DNA of 64,000 nt from Asparagopsis taxiformis. Taxonomy: Eukaryota; Rhodophyta; Florideophyceae; Bonnemaisoniales; Bonnemaisoniaceae. Within the stretch, counting starts at the first letter, position 1; each line of letters opens with the position of its first letter. The notes under the pieces were generated by a model. The model had not been told where the DNA came from. It searched no databases and saw nothing but the letters and a program-made list of their open reading frames with translations. Both the position numbers and the translations under genes were made by a program. This document shows, one piece after another, positions 42,080-52,964 of this stretch. Where the stretch lies: contig JALQPE010000192.1 in the NCBI GenBank assembly GCA_030407315.1, positions 124,001-188,000 on the forward strand, given 5' to 3'.

Positions 42080-44245
42080 AATGGACGTCCGGTGAATGAC
42101 CAGCGCAATTGCATTGCTGGCGAGCCCAGAAATTCTAAAATTTCAGTCAGAAAAAAAATGCAAAAATACATCGATTTGGGCGGTCGAAAGTGCCGTACGG
42201 CACACCCCCATCTCAAAAACATGTTCACATGTGCATGTTTTTGAGAATAGCCCAAAAAATAAAGCAATTCAGGACGTCCGCCGGACATAGGCTTGATTCT
42301 AATTTGGCCACAACGGCCCCAGAAGCTACCAAGCGCCCCGAGCGGCCCCTCCCCGCTCACTTACCCACTCACGCCCATCTTGCAGAAACGTTCCTGCTGG
42401 CCTCATCCATGCCTTCACATCCACATCATAATCCTCTGCTGAGCTGTTCACCTTGGACGCTCACTGGAAGTACTCGTCTTCGACGTCCGCCAATGCAGGA
42501 CAACACCATGAATACTAAACCCACCGTGGATCTCAGTCATCAACGGTGGGCGTCCTATAAATGACTGCTATAGAACCATTGCCCCAAGCCCTCCAGTTTG
42601 GACGCTCAGCCAACAGCGATTGCTGCTCTACCTCCTTGGTCGTTCTCCGATGCATGTAAATGCGCCAAAGTACGACCGATGGGGCAGTCCAAACTTTTTG
42701 AACCAGTGCACGCCTAGGGATACCACAAGGTTCGTCATACACACACAAACACACAAACACACAAACAACCACGCACTGCAGCACCCAACTTTCGCATGCG
42801 TCAGTGATGTGCTGCTGCAGTGTGTATGCGCTGTGCGGTAGCAAGATTTCCATGCTTGCAGCCATTCACATCCAGACATCCAGCCGCCGACCAGGGAAGC
42901 CGTTTGCAGCCGATTCCCCCTTGTCTGCATGGCATCTCGGTGCTGTCAACACTTGCTTAGTTGCTGCGATGCGAGCAAATGTGCAGCACTAGCCTAACTT
43001 GAAATGGACGTCCAGTGGAAGTCCGGCTCGGTTACATTGCTGGTCAGCCCTGAAATTCTAAAATGTTGGGCTGAGAAATAGCTGCAAAACTGTATCCATG
43101 TGCAATACTCGACCAACCTGAAATGGACGTCCGGTGAATGTCCAGCTCAATTGCATTGCTGGCGAGCCCAGAAATTCTAAAATTTCAGTCAGAAAAAAAT
43201 TGCAAAATTATATCGATTTGGGCGGTCGAAAGTGCCGTACGGCACACCCCCATCTCAAAAACATGTTCACATGTGCATGTTTTTGAGAATAGCCCAAATT
43301 TCAATTCAAATCAAGGTGTCTAATTTGGCCACAACGGCCCCAGGAACCGGCTGCTGCCCCGGCCGGGGCCGTCACTGGCTTCTGTAAGCACCAACTGTAA
43401 GCAAAGCCACATCTCACGAAGGGTCGATTCCAGGCTTCAAGCCCAAGTTATGCTAGGGAGACATCTTTTTCCCTGTTTCATCATGGTCCCACCTTACATC
43501 CTCACGACAAACAACACTCACACATCACGTTACTCATATTCCGTGCACTTTGTATGAGTAGTGAGCCCGCCTGCTTAGTTGCTGCAATGCATGGATGTGG
43601 GCAGCACACGACCAACCTGAAATGGACGTCCTGTGGATGTCCAGCTCGATTGCACTGCTGGCCAGCCCAGAAATTCTAAAATTTCGGGCAGAAAAAAATT
43701 GTGAAAAATCATCGATTTGGGCGGGTCGATTGTGCCGTACGGCAGACCCCCATCTCAAAAACATGTTCACATGTGCATGTTTTTGAGAATAGCCCAAATT
43801 TCAATTCAAATCAAGGTGTCTAATTTGGCCACAACGGCCCCAGGAACCGGCTGCTGCCCCGACCGGGGTCATCACTGGCTTCTGTAAGCACTAACTGTAA
43901 GCCAAAATCGCGTCTTACGAAGGGTCGATTTCAGGCTCAACACGTCAGGGACAGGTCTTGGTCCTTGTTTCATCATGGTCCCGCCCTACTCTCTCACGAT
44001 CAACCTGAAATGGACGTCCGGTGGATGTCCAGCTCGATTGCATTGCTGGCCAGCCCAGAAATTCTAAAATTTCCGAAAAATCAATTTGGTGGCTCAGCAT
44101 CTCCTGTGCAGAAAACTCTCGCACTCATTTCTGATATACGTTTTGACGTGTTTTTTACTTTTAAGCATCAGGAAAGGCGTTACGGAAAATTGGGACTACG
44201 CCACTTGTGAGCCGCGTCGTCTGAGATAGCGAGTAGAGTTTGTTG
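42080..44245 (-). repeat. Right arm of a large inverted repeat in element 2
   Basis: Reverse-complement counterpart of the left arm, nearly identical over 42080-43100 versus 38350-39460. Subterminal repeat copies lie at about 42080-42330, 43000-43060, 43115-43330, 43610-43830 and 44005-44090. It ends in the ACTATACAACAAAC block that also begins the left arm. Confidence 0.85.
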
Positions 44246-44760
44246 TATAGTATTTATATTGTACTCCAAATGTGCGTTCGAGACCTCGTTTGTAATGTTC
44301 TCGTGGTTTTGTGGGTATCAGTTTTGTGCTCACTTCTGGCAGCCCAATGGTGGAATGTGCCTGAGCGATCAATCATCACCGCTAGGTCACACATTTTGCT
44401 GGCAACGTGCGCTTGGAAGGATGAATGACCGCCGTGGGAGATGGATTTTCAATTAATTCATTTGAAATAATAAAATTATATTAATTGCGAACTTCATGGA
44501 ATAAGTTTGTGCTTTACAGTGGATATTACAGGGATCATTTAAGGGAAGCAAATGGATTGTGATATATATGATTATACCATTCCGATGTTCTCGATCCGGA
44601 TCTCATCATTCGGGAGTTCAGAGACCATGGCTTGGGCCATTATTAATCTCAATACCGGCGATGATATGGAGTATGCACAGCAGGACTTAAGCTGACGTTG
44701 AAAGCTGTCCAGTCGACGCCGCAGGTTAACCTGTGGAATTCCACTTCTCCGCCGTCACTG
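44246..44760. other. Remnant of the transposase 5' region
   Basis: Matches 20600-21100 of element 1: the region of the transposase start and its upstream sequence. The gene itself is missing, which marks element 2 as a deletion derivative. Confidence 0.6.
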
Positions 44761-46374
44761 GCTGAGGTTCTTTGGTCGTGTTTCCTTTGTTTGGTGTAGA
44801 GGATAGAACGACGGTGAGTATGCCAGTTTGGAGAGTATGCAGCGAGGGAAGCGTGTGTTTTGAGTCGTACTGTTGTCGTTGATGCGATATTGATTCATTA
44901 GAAGCTTCGTGAGTCATGGTTTGCATGTTGTGAACCATGGGAGGCAGGTAAGTAAGTGAGTCTCGCGGGTGTGCAATAAGGGATGCATGGGTTTTTAGTC
45001 TGACTGTTCTGGTTCATTTTGATGTTGTATAGGTGGTGCAGGAATAGTGATGAAGTAAGGTAAGTTTCATTGAGCTGAAAGACGGGTTTCGCGATGAAAT
45101 GGAATGCTGACTACATTTTTTCGTTGCACGATTTGTGAATTATTGGTTGTATTGTTTGTATGATGCAACGAGATGAAGAGGTTAAGTGCGTCCTGAGGGT
45201 ATGAAGCGAGGGAAGTGTTTGTTTTAAATGTGACTGTCGTCTTTTATGCAATATTTATTTATTGGGAGCTTAGTGAGTCATGGTGCATATTTGCTGAAGG
45301 GTGGAAAGGAGGTAGGTGAGCATTTGAGGGGTGCAGTGAGTGGAATGTGGGTTTTGAGTCTGACTGCTGTGGTTGATGTTGATTTTGTGTAGGTGATTCT
45401 GGAATGGTGATGACGGAAGGTAAGTTACATTGAGCGCCTAGTTAAGTTGCGCGAAGATATGGAATGCTGACTACATTTTTTTGTACAATTTTTGACTTAT
45501 GGTTTCTATTGTGTGCAGGATACAACGAGGGTAAGTGAGTTCTGAGGGTATGCAGCGAGGGAAGCATGGGTTTTCAGTCCGACTGTTGTTGTTGATTTCG
45601 ATTTTTTGTAGGTGATGCAGGAATGGTGATGACGGAAGGTAAGTTGCATTTAGCGCGCAGTCCGGTGGTGCGAAGATGCGGAATGTTGACTTCATTTGTT
45701 GGTTGTGAGATTTTCGACTTTTGGTATGTATTGTGTGTAGAATGAAACGAGAGTAAGTGAGTTCTGAGGGTATGCATCGAGAGAAGTGTTTGTTTCGAAT
45801 CTGACTATTGCAGTTAATGCGATATTTATTCATTGGAAGCTTATCCAGTCATGGTGCGTATTGTGTCGAGCGAAGGAAAGTGCGGAAGTTTTGAGAGTAT
45901 GCTGAGAGGGACATGTGGGTTTTGAGTCCGACTGTTGTGGTTGATTTCGATTTTATGCAGGTGATGCTGGAATGGTGATGACAGAAGGTAAGTTTCATTG
46001 AGCGCCAAGACTTGTTTTGCGAAGATATGGACTGCTGACTTTGATTATTCATTGCAAGGTTTTTGGATCATGGTTTGTATTGTGTGTAGGATGGATGAGA
46101 GGTAAGTAAGGGATTTTCTAAGATATCTGGCGTGGTAAGCGTTGCTTTTGAATCTGACTGTTGGGGTTGATGTTGTGTATGTGATGCAGGAGTGGTGAAG
46201 CAGGAATGGCAGGACTCAGGGAGAGTGAAGAAGGGATCTAGGAAGATGGGGAATGAAGCTGTGAGGTGTTTCTGGTATGTGTATATTTTCAGGCATACGA
46301 TAGAAGTAAGAGTGGGTTTCAAGTCGTGTAAGATTTTGCTGACCATGTTCGTGTTTCATGTCTTGATGATTTAA
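44761..46374 (+). other. Micro-exon array in element 2
   Basis: Longer version of the array in element 1. 27-nt exon-like units: 45033-45059, 45393-45419, 45612-45638, 45961-45987. 12-nt units: 45519-45530, 45741-45752, 46090-46101. The last exon-like unit starts at 46190 and, in the phase set by the preceding units, stays open for about 61 codons to a TAA at 46374. Introns carry GTAAGT-type donors, CTGAC near the middle or 3' third, and TAG/CAG acceptors. The 27-nt units encode near-identical D-A-G-M-V-M-T-E peptides. Stops occur in the units at 45033 and 45741, so the array as a whole is not an intact gene unless those units are skipped; the last three units are open together. Confidence 0.55.
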
Positions 46375-46544
46375 TGGGCTGGGGTGGTGTCGAGGAAAGC
46401 GGGGATGGTATTGGGAAGGAGCAGATTTTTTGTAATCTAGGTCGTGAGGGTTCTTGAAGTATGTGCGGATGGTGGTGCATGGCGTTCGGATGGTAGGGAG
46501 AACGCGATAGTGAGGGAGATGGGTGATCGACGGTATGCTGACAG

Positions 46545-46680
46545 GTATTTTGTATTCTGGCTGGATACGTATTCCATATTCTAGCTGGATACATATTCCG
46601 TATCCTGGCTTGATACGTATTTCCTATTCTAACCGGGTATTTATTTCCTATTCTGACCAGATATGTATTTCCTATTCTAG
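46545..46680 (+). repeat. 24-bp tandem repeat, short version
   Basis: Counterpart of 22560-22735 with about five units, again ending in CTAACCGGGTATTTATTTCC. Confidence 0.75.
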
Positions 46681-46803
46681 AGAGACGTATTGTATACGAG
46701 CAGTTTCGTAAATGAGAGAATAAAATACGGTCCGATATGGGCCCTTAATTTACCATCCGCTGTAATTTCTTCCCTCCGGGTTTTTGCTGATATATTGTAT
46801 ACT

Positions 46804-47104
46804 GGATGTCGGGTCCTAGTATCCGGCCAAACGTACTAGAAAAACTGGATGTCGGGTCCTAGTACTCCGCCAAACGTACTAGAGAAAGTGGATGTCGGGT
46901 CCTAGTATTCCGCCGAACGTACTAGAGAAAGTGGATGTCGGGTCCTAGGATCCCGCTGAATGTACTAGAGAAATTGGATGTCGGGTCCTAGTATTCCGCT
47001 GAATGTACTAGAGAAATTGGATGTCGGGTCCTAGTATTCCGCCGAACGTACTAGAGAAAGTGGATGTCGGGTCCTAGTATTCCGCCGAACGTACTAGAGA
47101 AAGT
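46804..47104 (+). repeat. 43-bp tandem repeat, seven units
   Basis: Counterpart of 22866-23166, also seven units, with a few more substitutions (for example GATCCCGCTGAATG variants). Confidence 0.9.
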
Positions 47105-47238
47105 GGACGTCCGCATCCAAAAAATTTTTATTTTTTTTCGGACGCGGACGTTCATTTGTTCTAGTAAATCTCGGGGCCGACTAGGACCCGTACTAGAGAG
47201 ACTGGACGTCCGCGTCCACTTCCGAAAACACAGACGTA

Positions 47239-47900
47239 TCCTACAGATTGCATAATGCGTGTAAATGGGGGAGTCTTGATATTTGTCGAGGGTATCTAAA
47301 ATTGTAGACGGCTTCGAAAAGATCGGCGCACATGAGCGCTCAGAACACGACGAAAAATCGCCCGCTTCACTCGGGACTGAAAACGAAACCAACGCCGCAA
47401 GAAGAGCGTTATGCGAATCTTCAACGGAATTCGTCGTCATATACGGTGCAATAATATTCACATAAGTCCCCCCCGGCACCTAGGAACAACAACACCAGTA
47501 GAGCCAGATCCAGAATAAAACTTCAATCATTTTCACAATGGCACAAACCATCCAGACGATCCTCAATGGCGGGTAGCGAGGATATTTTCTTACGCTCCAT
47601 CAACACAAAGGCGTCGTTGTGGTTGTTTATCCGCTGCTACTTGATAGGCAGACTTTTTGTGATGACTTCCATTAGGCGTATTCGAAGCCGCAATCCAATA
47701 CGCCCAACTATCAGCCGCCGCGAGGAACGCCCTTTCATCACTAGCTCTCAAATACGCCGCCAATAACTGAAAACAGGCGTCCAAAAAACAGATGCTTCTT
47801 GCATCAATTTGTCGACATTCGCATCTGGAAGGTCACGCACATCTTCTGCAATTGCATGACGGCCGACATCGGGATCTGGCGTTTCCTTCGGGGCATGGGA
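47239..47900. other. Element 3 sequence right of element 2
   Basis: Short ORFs on both strands without supporting features. They could be fragments of the genes seen left of element 2. Confidence 0.3.
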
Positions 47901-47907
47901 AGCCAAG

Positions 47908-48186
47908 ATGAGTTGGGGTGCAAATCATGTGCAGCAGCTGATGGGAAGTTTTCGAATAAGCGACAACTTCGTACGGGCAGTTTCGACTGGACAGAAACAT
48001 ACATTAAAATGGGAGGCAAATTATGTCATGATTCGTTGGTGCTTGCGACACCCCGAGTACGAGTCCCGTGAATATTGGTGTGCCCGCTACGAAAATGCTG
48101 AAATGAATACGTTGCTTCTCGATGTCATGTTTAAGTGCATGGAAGGGTCGAAAGACTTGTTGGTCACGTATAAATCTCTTCGGTAG
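47908..48186 (+). CDS. Hypothetical small protein
   Basis: A 92-codon ORF with protein-like composition (RWCLRHPEYESREYWCARYENAEMN, ending KSLR). A Trp/Tyr/Cys-rich centre is unusual for random sequence. No domain recognised and no neighbour gives a role. Confidence 0.35.
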   Translation: MSWGANHVQQLMGSFRISDNFVRAVSTGQKHTLKWEANYVMIRWCLRHPEYESREYWCARYENAEMNTLLLDVMFKCMEGSKDLLVTYKSLR

Positions 48187-48385
48187 TTTATCCCGATAGC
48201 AAATCATGTTCTGCGAGCGAGATGAAATGATCCGCGATGAAGCTAGAAGCGCCATTTGTCTGTAGACGTACATTTTGCCCTGTCCTTCCCAATATCTTCA
48301 CAGTTTTGAGTGTAATCGCCGTTCTCGCAGACACTACTCGACGTCTATCCGCCACCCAACTGCAACGACTTGATCACCAAAATTC

Positions 48386-48820
48386 ATGTGCACCCGCGGC
48401 AGTAATTTCAACGCTCTCCAATCAAGACTGCGAAGCAATCCGTTCTTTGGATGCGGATTCCGCGTCGTTGCAAGTTTTAAACTGCCTTCTTACAGATATG
48501 GGCGCTCCATTACCCACGCATTGTCTCTCGCGCGCAACGGTGCAGAGATGTCTGCAGAACGCCTCCAGTCACATCATTGCATCATATACCATGGTGCGTT
48601 AACGATCGTGATCCATCGATGGATGATCATTTGTCACACCACCTCCGCCTATGTGAATCTGGCAGAGTGTCATACTGCCCTTGAGAGAATTGACTACTCG
48701 ATGCGGGTTACGACGAGCATTATCAATGATATGCGTGAATGCTCGCAGGAAACTTGGAAACAAATACTGTACATGAGCAATGCGATCGGCGGTTTGGATG
48801 GTAGATTGTTGAAGAAGTGA
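48386..48820 (+). CDS. Hypothetical protein
   Basis: A 144-codon ORF whose C-terminal half looks helical (ECHTALERIDYSMRVTTS, ETWKQILYMSNAIGG). It overlaps a 201-codon ORF on the other strand (48599-49204), which also has a protein-like helical region; at most one is likely to be real. No family recognised. Confidence 0.3.
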   Translation: MCTRGSNFNALQSRLRSNPFFGCGFRVVASFKLPSYRYGRSITHALSLARNGAEMSAERLQSHHCIIYHGALTIVIHRWMIICHTTSAYVNLAECHTALERIDYSMRVTTSIINDMRECSQETWKQILYMSNAIGGLDGRLLKK

Positions 48821-49447
48821 AGATTGTGAGAAGATCGTGTCTCTTGCGAGTACCTTCTTCAGTTTATTCATTTGGTTAAGTATAATCTTCTGTCCTGTGA
48901 CCGGCGGCGGTCTCTGGGACAGGCTGTCTGTTATTAGCATCCTGACAGTTGACTGAGGTGCCGCTTGGCGACGTTTGTTTAGTATTAGCATCCTGACAAA
49001 GATGTTCTCTGTCTTGAGAGGTTTTATTGCGTCGCAGCGGTCCGCGACGGGGATTAAATACTGTGTGATTACTCTAAGGAGTTCCTGTAAGTAATAGTTA
49101 TTCGTCATAGATTGCAAGCATCTACCAAGCTTGCTCTCACAGTCATTCACGACGCTTCCGAGAAGAGCATACCGCATCTTACGGATTTCATTATCCATAG
49201 TCACAGAAATATCATGTCCAAAGCGACTCCGATCGCTTCAACACATGCTAATAATGGCAAAGGTACGGAGAGGAATGAGATGTTTAGAAGTAATTTAACG
49301 CTCGTGAGTGGAAACTGGACGCTGCTTTGGGCAAACGTAATCGCGATGGGCAGATATCAAAAACAGAGATGTATGTGGAAAGTTGCGTTCATTTCATGCT
49401 TGGCTAAAACTTTCTGTCTGTGTGTAGAGATTGTACTCTGCTATTTT

Positions 49448-49840
49448 TCAGATATGGAATTTGCATCGATACAAATTATACAATGGACGATTCGCTGCAG
49501 TTCTAGTCTTGTCTGTTTCAATTCCACCGTTCGTCATGTATTGCGAAAAGAATTGCATAAAGCAATGCAGTGATTCATCACCGGTACATTCGAGGGGAAG
49601 CAATCGGGCTGTCGGATGAAGAAACCAAATGCAAATTGATCCATTTCCAAGGCCAATTTTCTGCAATCTCCATGCATTAACGACTAATTCCGCCGCTTCT
49701 CCGCCGTCATCCCGTTCATGCCATGCGGGCAATTGTGCTGTCAACACTATGAACAACTTTTCCAACAGCGTTGTAATGGATGAAATGATCTCAAATCCCA
49801 TTTGCGTTTCTGCAAACTTCTCAAACTCCAGACCACCCAT
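49448..49840 (-). CDS. Hypothetical ORF
   Basis: A 130-codon minus-strand ORF beginning with a helical, hydrophobic segment (FEIISSITTLLEKLFIVL). Possibly an exon of the same minus-strand gene as 48599-49204, but no splice sites were verified. Confidence 0.28.
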   Translation of the reverse strand: MGGLEFEKFAETQMGFEIISSITTLLEKLFIVLTAQLPAWHERDDGGEAAELVVNAWRLQKIGLGNGSICIWFLHPTARLLPLECTGDESLHCFMQFFSQYMTNGGIETDKTRTAANRPLYNLYRCKFHI

Positions 49841-50247
49841 CGATAAATCATCGTTTCATGTATCTTCGTAGTGGATCCTTCCGTATCCGTTCAACACCCT
49901 CCTACTACACCTCCCAGATTATGAAGTGTTTTATCACCACTGAACCCTACACCCTGTATAGTCATACAACCAGCGAACATTTTTGCGGCACAATCAGCTG
50001 GACTAGTTGGCTTCTATCTCCTCCTTCGGTTTCACTTCGCCATTGGTAATGAGTCTCAAAGTCTTCAGATACAGGCATGGTTTAATTCAAAAGCTGCGAA
50101 CATGGTATCGAAAGCCAATATCTCATCCATGTTCGCGAAACAAGCCTAAATTTTTGACTCTTTCGAATCGACGATAGGGCCACAACTCGCTCCATACCAC
50201 AGCTCTTATTCCTTTAAACAAGGAAGCAACCTCGAAACATCCACTAA
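49841..50247. other. Gap without a gene
   Basis: Nothing recognised apart from short ORFs. Confidence 0.3.
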
Positions 50248-51348
50248 ATGTGTACTATCGTATTCCAGACCTGCTATTCGAAAATTATGCAGTCGAATGG
50301 CATAGCAGATGATGTTGCATACATTAATTTCTGCTCGGGTGATGCTGCACAGTTTTCGAGTCTTCAGCTTGTACAATTTTCATCTGATGAAGAGGTGCTA
50401 TCCGTGTCCAGGGGTGATAATCAAGATGCTCTCATCGTCCGTGTGTCCTCCGGATATTCCTGTCTAAACCTTACCATTTCATTTTCGTTTGACCGCTTTG
50501 TTGCCAATGTCCAGTATACACTCGTGGCGCAAAACGCTGCGAATGAGCAAGTATGCAATGTGTCCATATCGTTTATAGTTGCAGGCTTGAAAATTTATAG
50601 AGAGAGCACAGTACAATCCTCTGCGAGGGTCTCGGTGAGAAAAGACGTACCGAGCAATGAGAATCCGGCCATTACAAAAACTATTGTTTCTGGAACTGAG
50701 AATGACATTACCTCAAACTATGAGGCAGTTATTTCGTCACCCGTAGAAATCCTCCTGGTGAAGGTCCATTACCCTGATGGCACGGATTCAAATGAAAAAC
50801 CAGTGGCAGATGTAGTGTCTTCTTTGAGAACCCTGGCTATGGAGACCCAAACGGAAGCCACCCCTCCGATTTTCTTAGATAATTCTCAATGTCTTATCTT
50901 TGGTTTCTCCGCAGAGACTTCTGATGACCATTCGAATTGCGGAGCGTTATTTCTTGTAGAAGAACCCTCGGCAGGTCGATCCGAAATTTCTCTGGCTCCT
51001 CGTTTCAGACCATATAGGGATGGATCTATAGAATTAACATTCACGTGGCCGTCTCTGACAGAAGAGGATGAAGATCTTGCCGAAGAAGAGTACACTAATA
51101 TGTTGCCAGTCAATATTGTGGGCTCATCCTGGAGAGTTCTTCGCGTGGGCAACGACATTTTCCGTGAAGTGGATGGTTTATACCAACAGCGTGAAGATGG
51201 TTTATATTCTACGACGTTTTTATCTCAACTGGGCAGTGGCACAAACTTGAACTGGCATATCAACGTAGCATTTCCGGATGGAACATCATCGACTGCAAAA
51301 ATAGTGAGCAATCAAGTCTTCGACCTTCTTTCATACAATGACGAATAG
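50248..51348 (+). CDS. Hypothetical beta-rich protein
   Basis: The only long intact ORF of element 3 (366 residues). It alternates polar and hydrophobic residues as in beta-strands, with several Gly/Asp/Asn turns and a Glu-rich stretch near 270-285. PDGTDSNEK and PDGTSSTAK segments suggest two related beta-sandwich repeats. There is no signal peptide, membrane helix or catalytic motif I recognise. It could be a structural or binding protein of the element. Confidence 0.55.
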   Translation: MCTIVFQTCYSKIMQSNGIADDVAYINFCSGDAAQFSSLQLVQFSSDEEVLSVSRGDNQDALIVRVSSGYSCLNLTISFSFDRFVANVQYTLVAQNAANEQVCNVSISFIVAGLKIYRESTVQSSARVSVRKDVPSNENPAITKTIVSGTENDITSNYEAVISSPVEILLVKVHYPDGTDSNEKPVADVVSSLRTLAMETQTEATPPIFLDNSQCLIFGFSAETSDDHSNCGALFLVEEPSAGRSEISLAPRFRPYRDGSIELTFTWPSLTEEDEDLAEEEYTNMLPVNIVGSSWRVLRVGNDIFREVDGLYQQREDGLYSTTFLSQLGSGTNLNWHINVAFPDGTSSTAKIVSNQVFDLLSYNDE

Positions 51349-51479
51349 GCCTGCCAGGCTTGCAGACAAGAGACAGAAGCAAGGGAATTAGGCAAGCCCG
51401 CCTGGTCTAGATGGGCGAGGAGATTGGCCTGGAAATTGGCTAGCATGGAGAGGGGCGTCTGCAGAGCAACGCGAGCATT

Positions 51480-51860
51480 CTAGGCACAAAAGCGGTGCGA
51501 AATCTGCGTCTCGGCGCGTTGTAACTCCAGAGAGTGCTGCAGCACGAAGACGGACATGACGTGACATATGCGCTCGTGCTCGTCGGCGAGGACGCGGCGA
51601 AGTTCGAGCAACATGGAGTTGCGCAGCGACGATTGCACATGGGCCATCGCAATGGCGCCTGCGCGCCCGAAGAAATAGAAGGCGGAGGGGTGGTGGAGCG
51701 AAAGGGCCAGGGTACGAAGCAGGATTCGAAAGGCATCTATGCGTTGTGTGTCATCGGTGAACATCAACCAGTCAGTTGGGAAGCGACAACGCAGCGTTAC
51801 GCTGCATGTGAATACATAATTCGGTAGTGGCGGCGAACAGGAGCGCATTTGGCGTCGCAT
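51480..51860 (-). CDS. Hypothetical small protein
   Basis: A 126-codon ORF with a helical, Leu/Arg-rich C-terminal half (RRVLADEHERICHVMSVFVL). Local GC content is higher than in the neighbouring element 3 sequence. No family recognised. Confidence 0.35.
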   Translation of the reverse strand: MRRQMRSCSPPLPNYVFTCSVTLRCRFPTDWLMFTDDTQRIDAFRILLRTLALSLHHPSAFYFFGRAGAIAMAHVQSSLRNSMLLELRRVLADEHERICHVMSVFVLQHSLELQRAETQISHRFCA

Positions 51861-52429
51861 CGGTGTCGATCAATTGTTCACCTGAATTGATGTGCGTTTG
51901 TCATGGATTGTGATTGGCGACATGATCCATGAAAGTGTTTGTTGCAAAATAGTCCAGAACGTGTTGTGGGCTAGGGAGTTTGGTTAATTCTTGCATTTGA
52001 CCTTTCAGTGCACCTGTCGACACCATTTCCGGACACCTGTCTCTACGAACGTTCTGCTCGCCCATTGGCTGTCTCACTAGCTGGCGATGTTTACAATATC
52101 ACCCAGCTATAGTTGATCAACGGATTTAGAAGCTCCTTTCCACGCCCGCCACCAAGGTTTAGCACGGTATTAACAACTATATACTTCTCAGTCTTCGATA
52201 GATTGCACCAATCATACTATTCTTTCTTGTCCTTGTCTTTTTCAGTTCCATTTGTACCTGTCGATAACCGGCATGAGTCAACCAGCCTAGCACTCCAGTG
52301 CCACACTTCAATTCTACTTTCAGCCATCTTAGTACTCAGGTCTAGCACCAAATCATTTACCTTCATACTAAAAATACGCAGCTTATTTCCTCTCCAGTCC
52401 ACTCCATCAGACAGTGTTGTGAACCAATG
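51861..52429. other. Gap without a gene
   Basis: No supported ORF or repeat until the right palindrome array of element 3 begins at about 52430. Confidence 0.3.
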
Positions 52430-52765
52430 CACGGTGCTACCCGCAGACAATACAATTTGCTATCTACACTACTGTCTACAGATTTCCCCAGACAGTGCAG
52501 GAATCCAATACAATGCATTGCCTCAGACAGTAAAATGTACTGTCTGCACATACTGTCTGGCGGCAACACTTCCGGACAGTAAAATTTACTGTTCTGGACA
52601 TTAAATTTTACTGTTTTTGGTACTGTCCAGATTTCGTGCCAGTTTATTGCTGCAGCAGTATTCTGAAATTTCCAGACAGTAAATTTTACTGTCTCCGCGC
52701 ACTGTCTTGGCCAGACAGTAATTTTTACTGTCTCAGACAGTAAATTTACTATCTTTTTCCATTCC
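52430..52765 (-). repeat. Right subterminal palindrome array of element 3
   Basis: Repeated CAGACAGTAAATTTTACTGTC-type hairpins and single ACTGTC motifs, inverted relative to 26520-27200, ending at the CAACACCG terminus. The last hairpin, TTACTGTCTCAGACAGTAA, is almost perfect. Confidence 0.85.
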
Positions 52766-52964
52766 CAACACCGTAGTGGTCGGTCAAGCGCGGTCGCGTT
52801 GCGTCGAACGGTTGCGCGGCATACGATGGGAACAATTGCGTGGCAAACGGTGGCGCAGCTGCGCGGCGTGCGACGACAGGTGGCGATGGGAGGCTTGGCC
52901 CGCGTGTTTATCTACGCGTCGGTTCCGCTGGGCGTAACTGGCGTGTTCAGCCCCGTTCCGCGCG

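Larger units (their letters stand above)
35226..47236. mobile_element. Element 2: gene-poor relative of element 1
   Basis: A 12,011-bp element flanked by TA (35224-35225 and 47237-47238), with the same 34-bp terminal inverted repeats as element 1 (35226-35259 and 47203-47236). The left 1.7 kb and right 3 kb are homologous to the ends of element 1. The transposase, methyltransferase-SET, dioxygenase and coiled-coil genes are absent; in their place are two arms of a large inverted repeat around a 2.6-kb spacer. It is therefore probably moved by the transposase of element 1-type copies. Confidence 0.85.
26520..52773. mobile_element. Element 3: large DNA transposon with palindromic ends
   Basis: A 26,254-bp insertion in the gypsy element, flanked by TA (26518-26519 and 52774-52775) and bounded by short inverted termini CGGTGTTG...CAACACCG. 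Both ends then carry arrays of GACAGTA/TACTGTC palindromes. After subtracting element 2 and its TA it measures 14,241 bp. It is AT-richer than its host and has only short ORFs. I recognise no transposase, so it may be non-autonomous or too decayed. The CG start and TA duplication suggest kinship with element 1 (inference). Confidence 0.75.
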
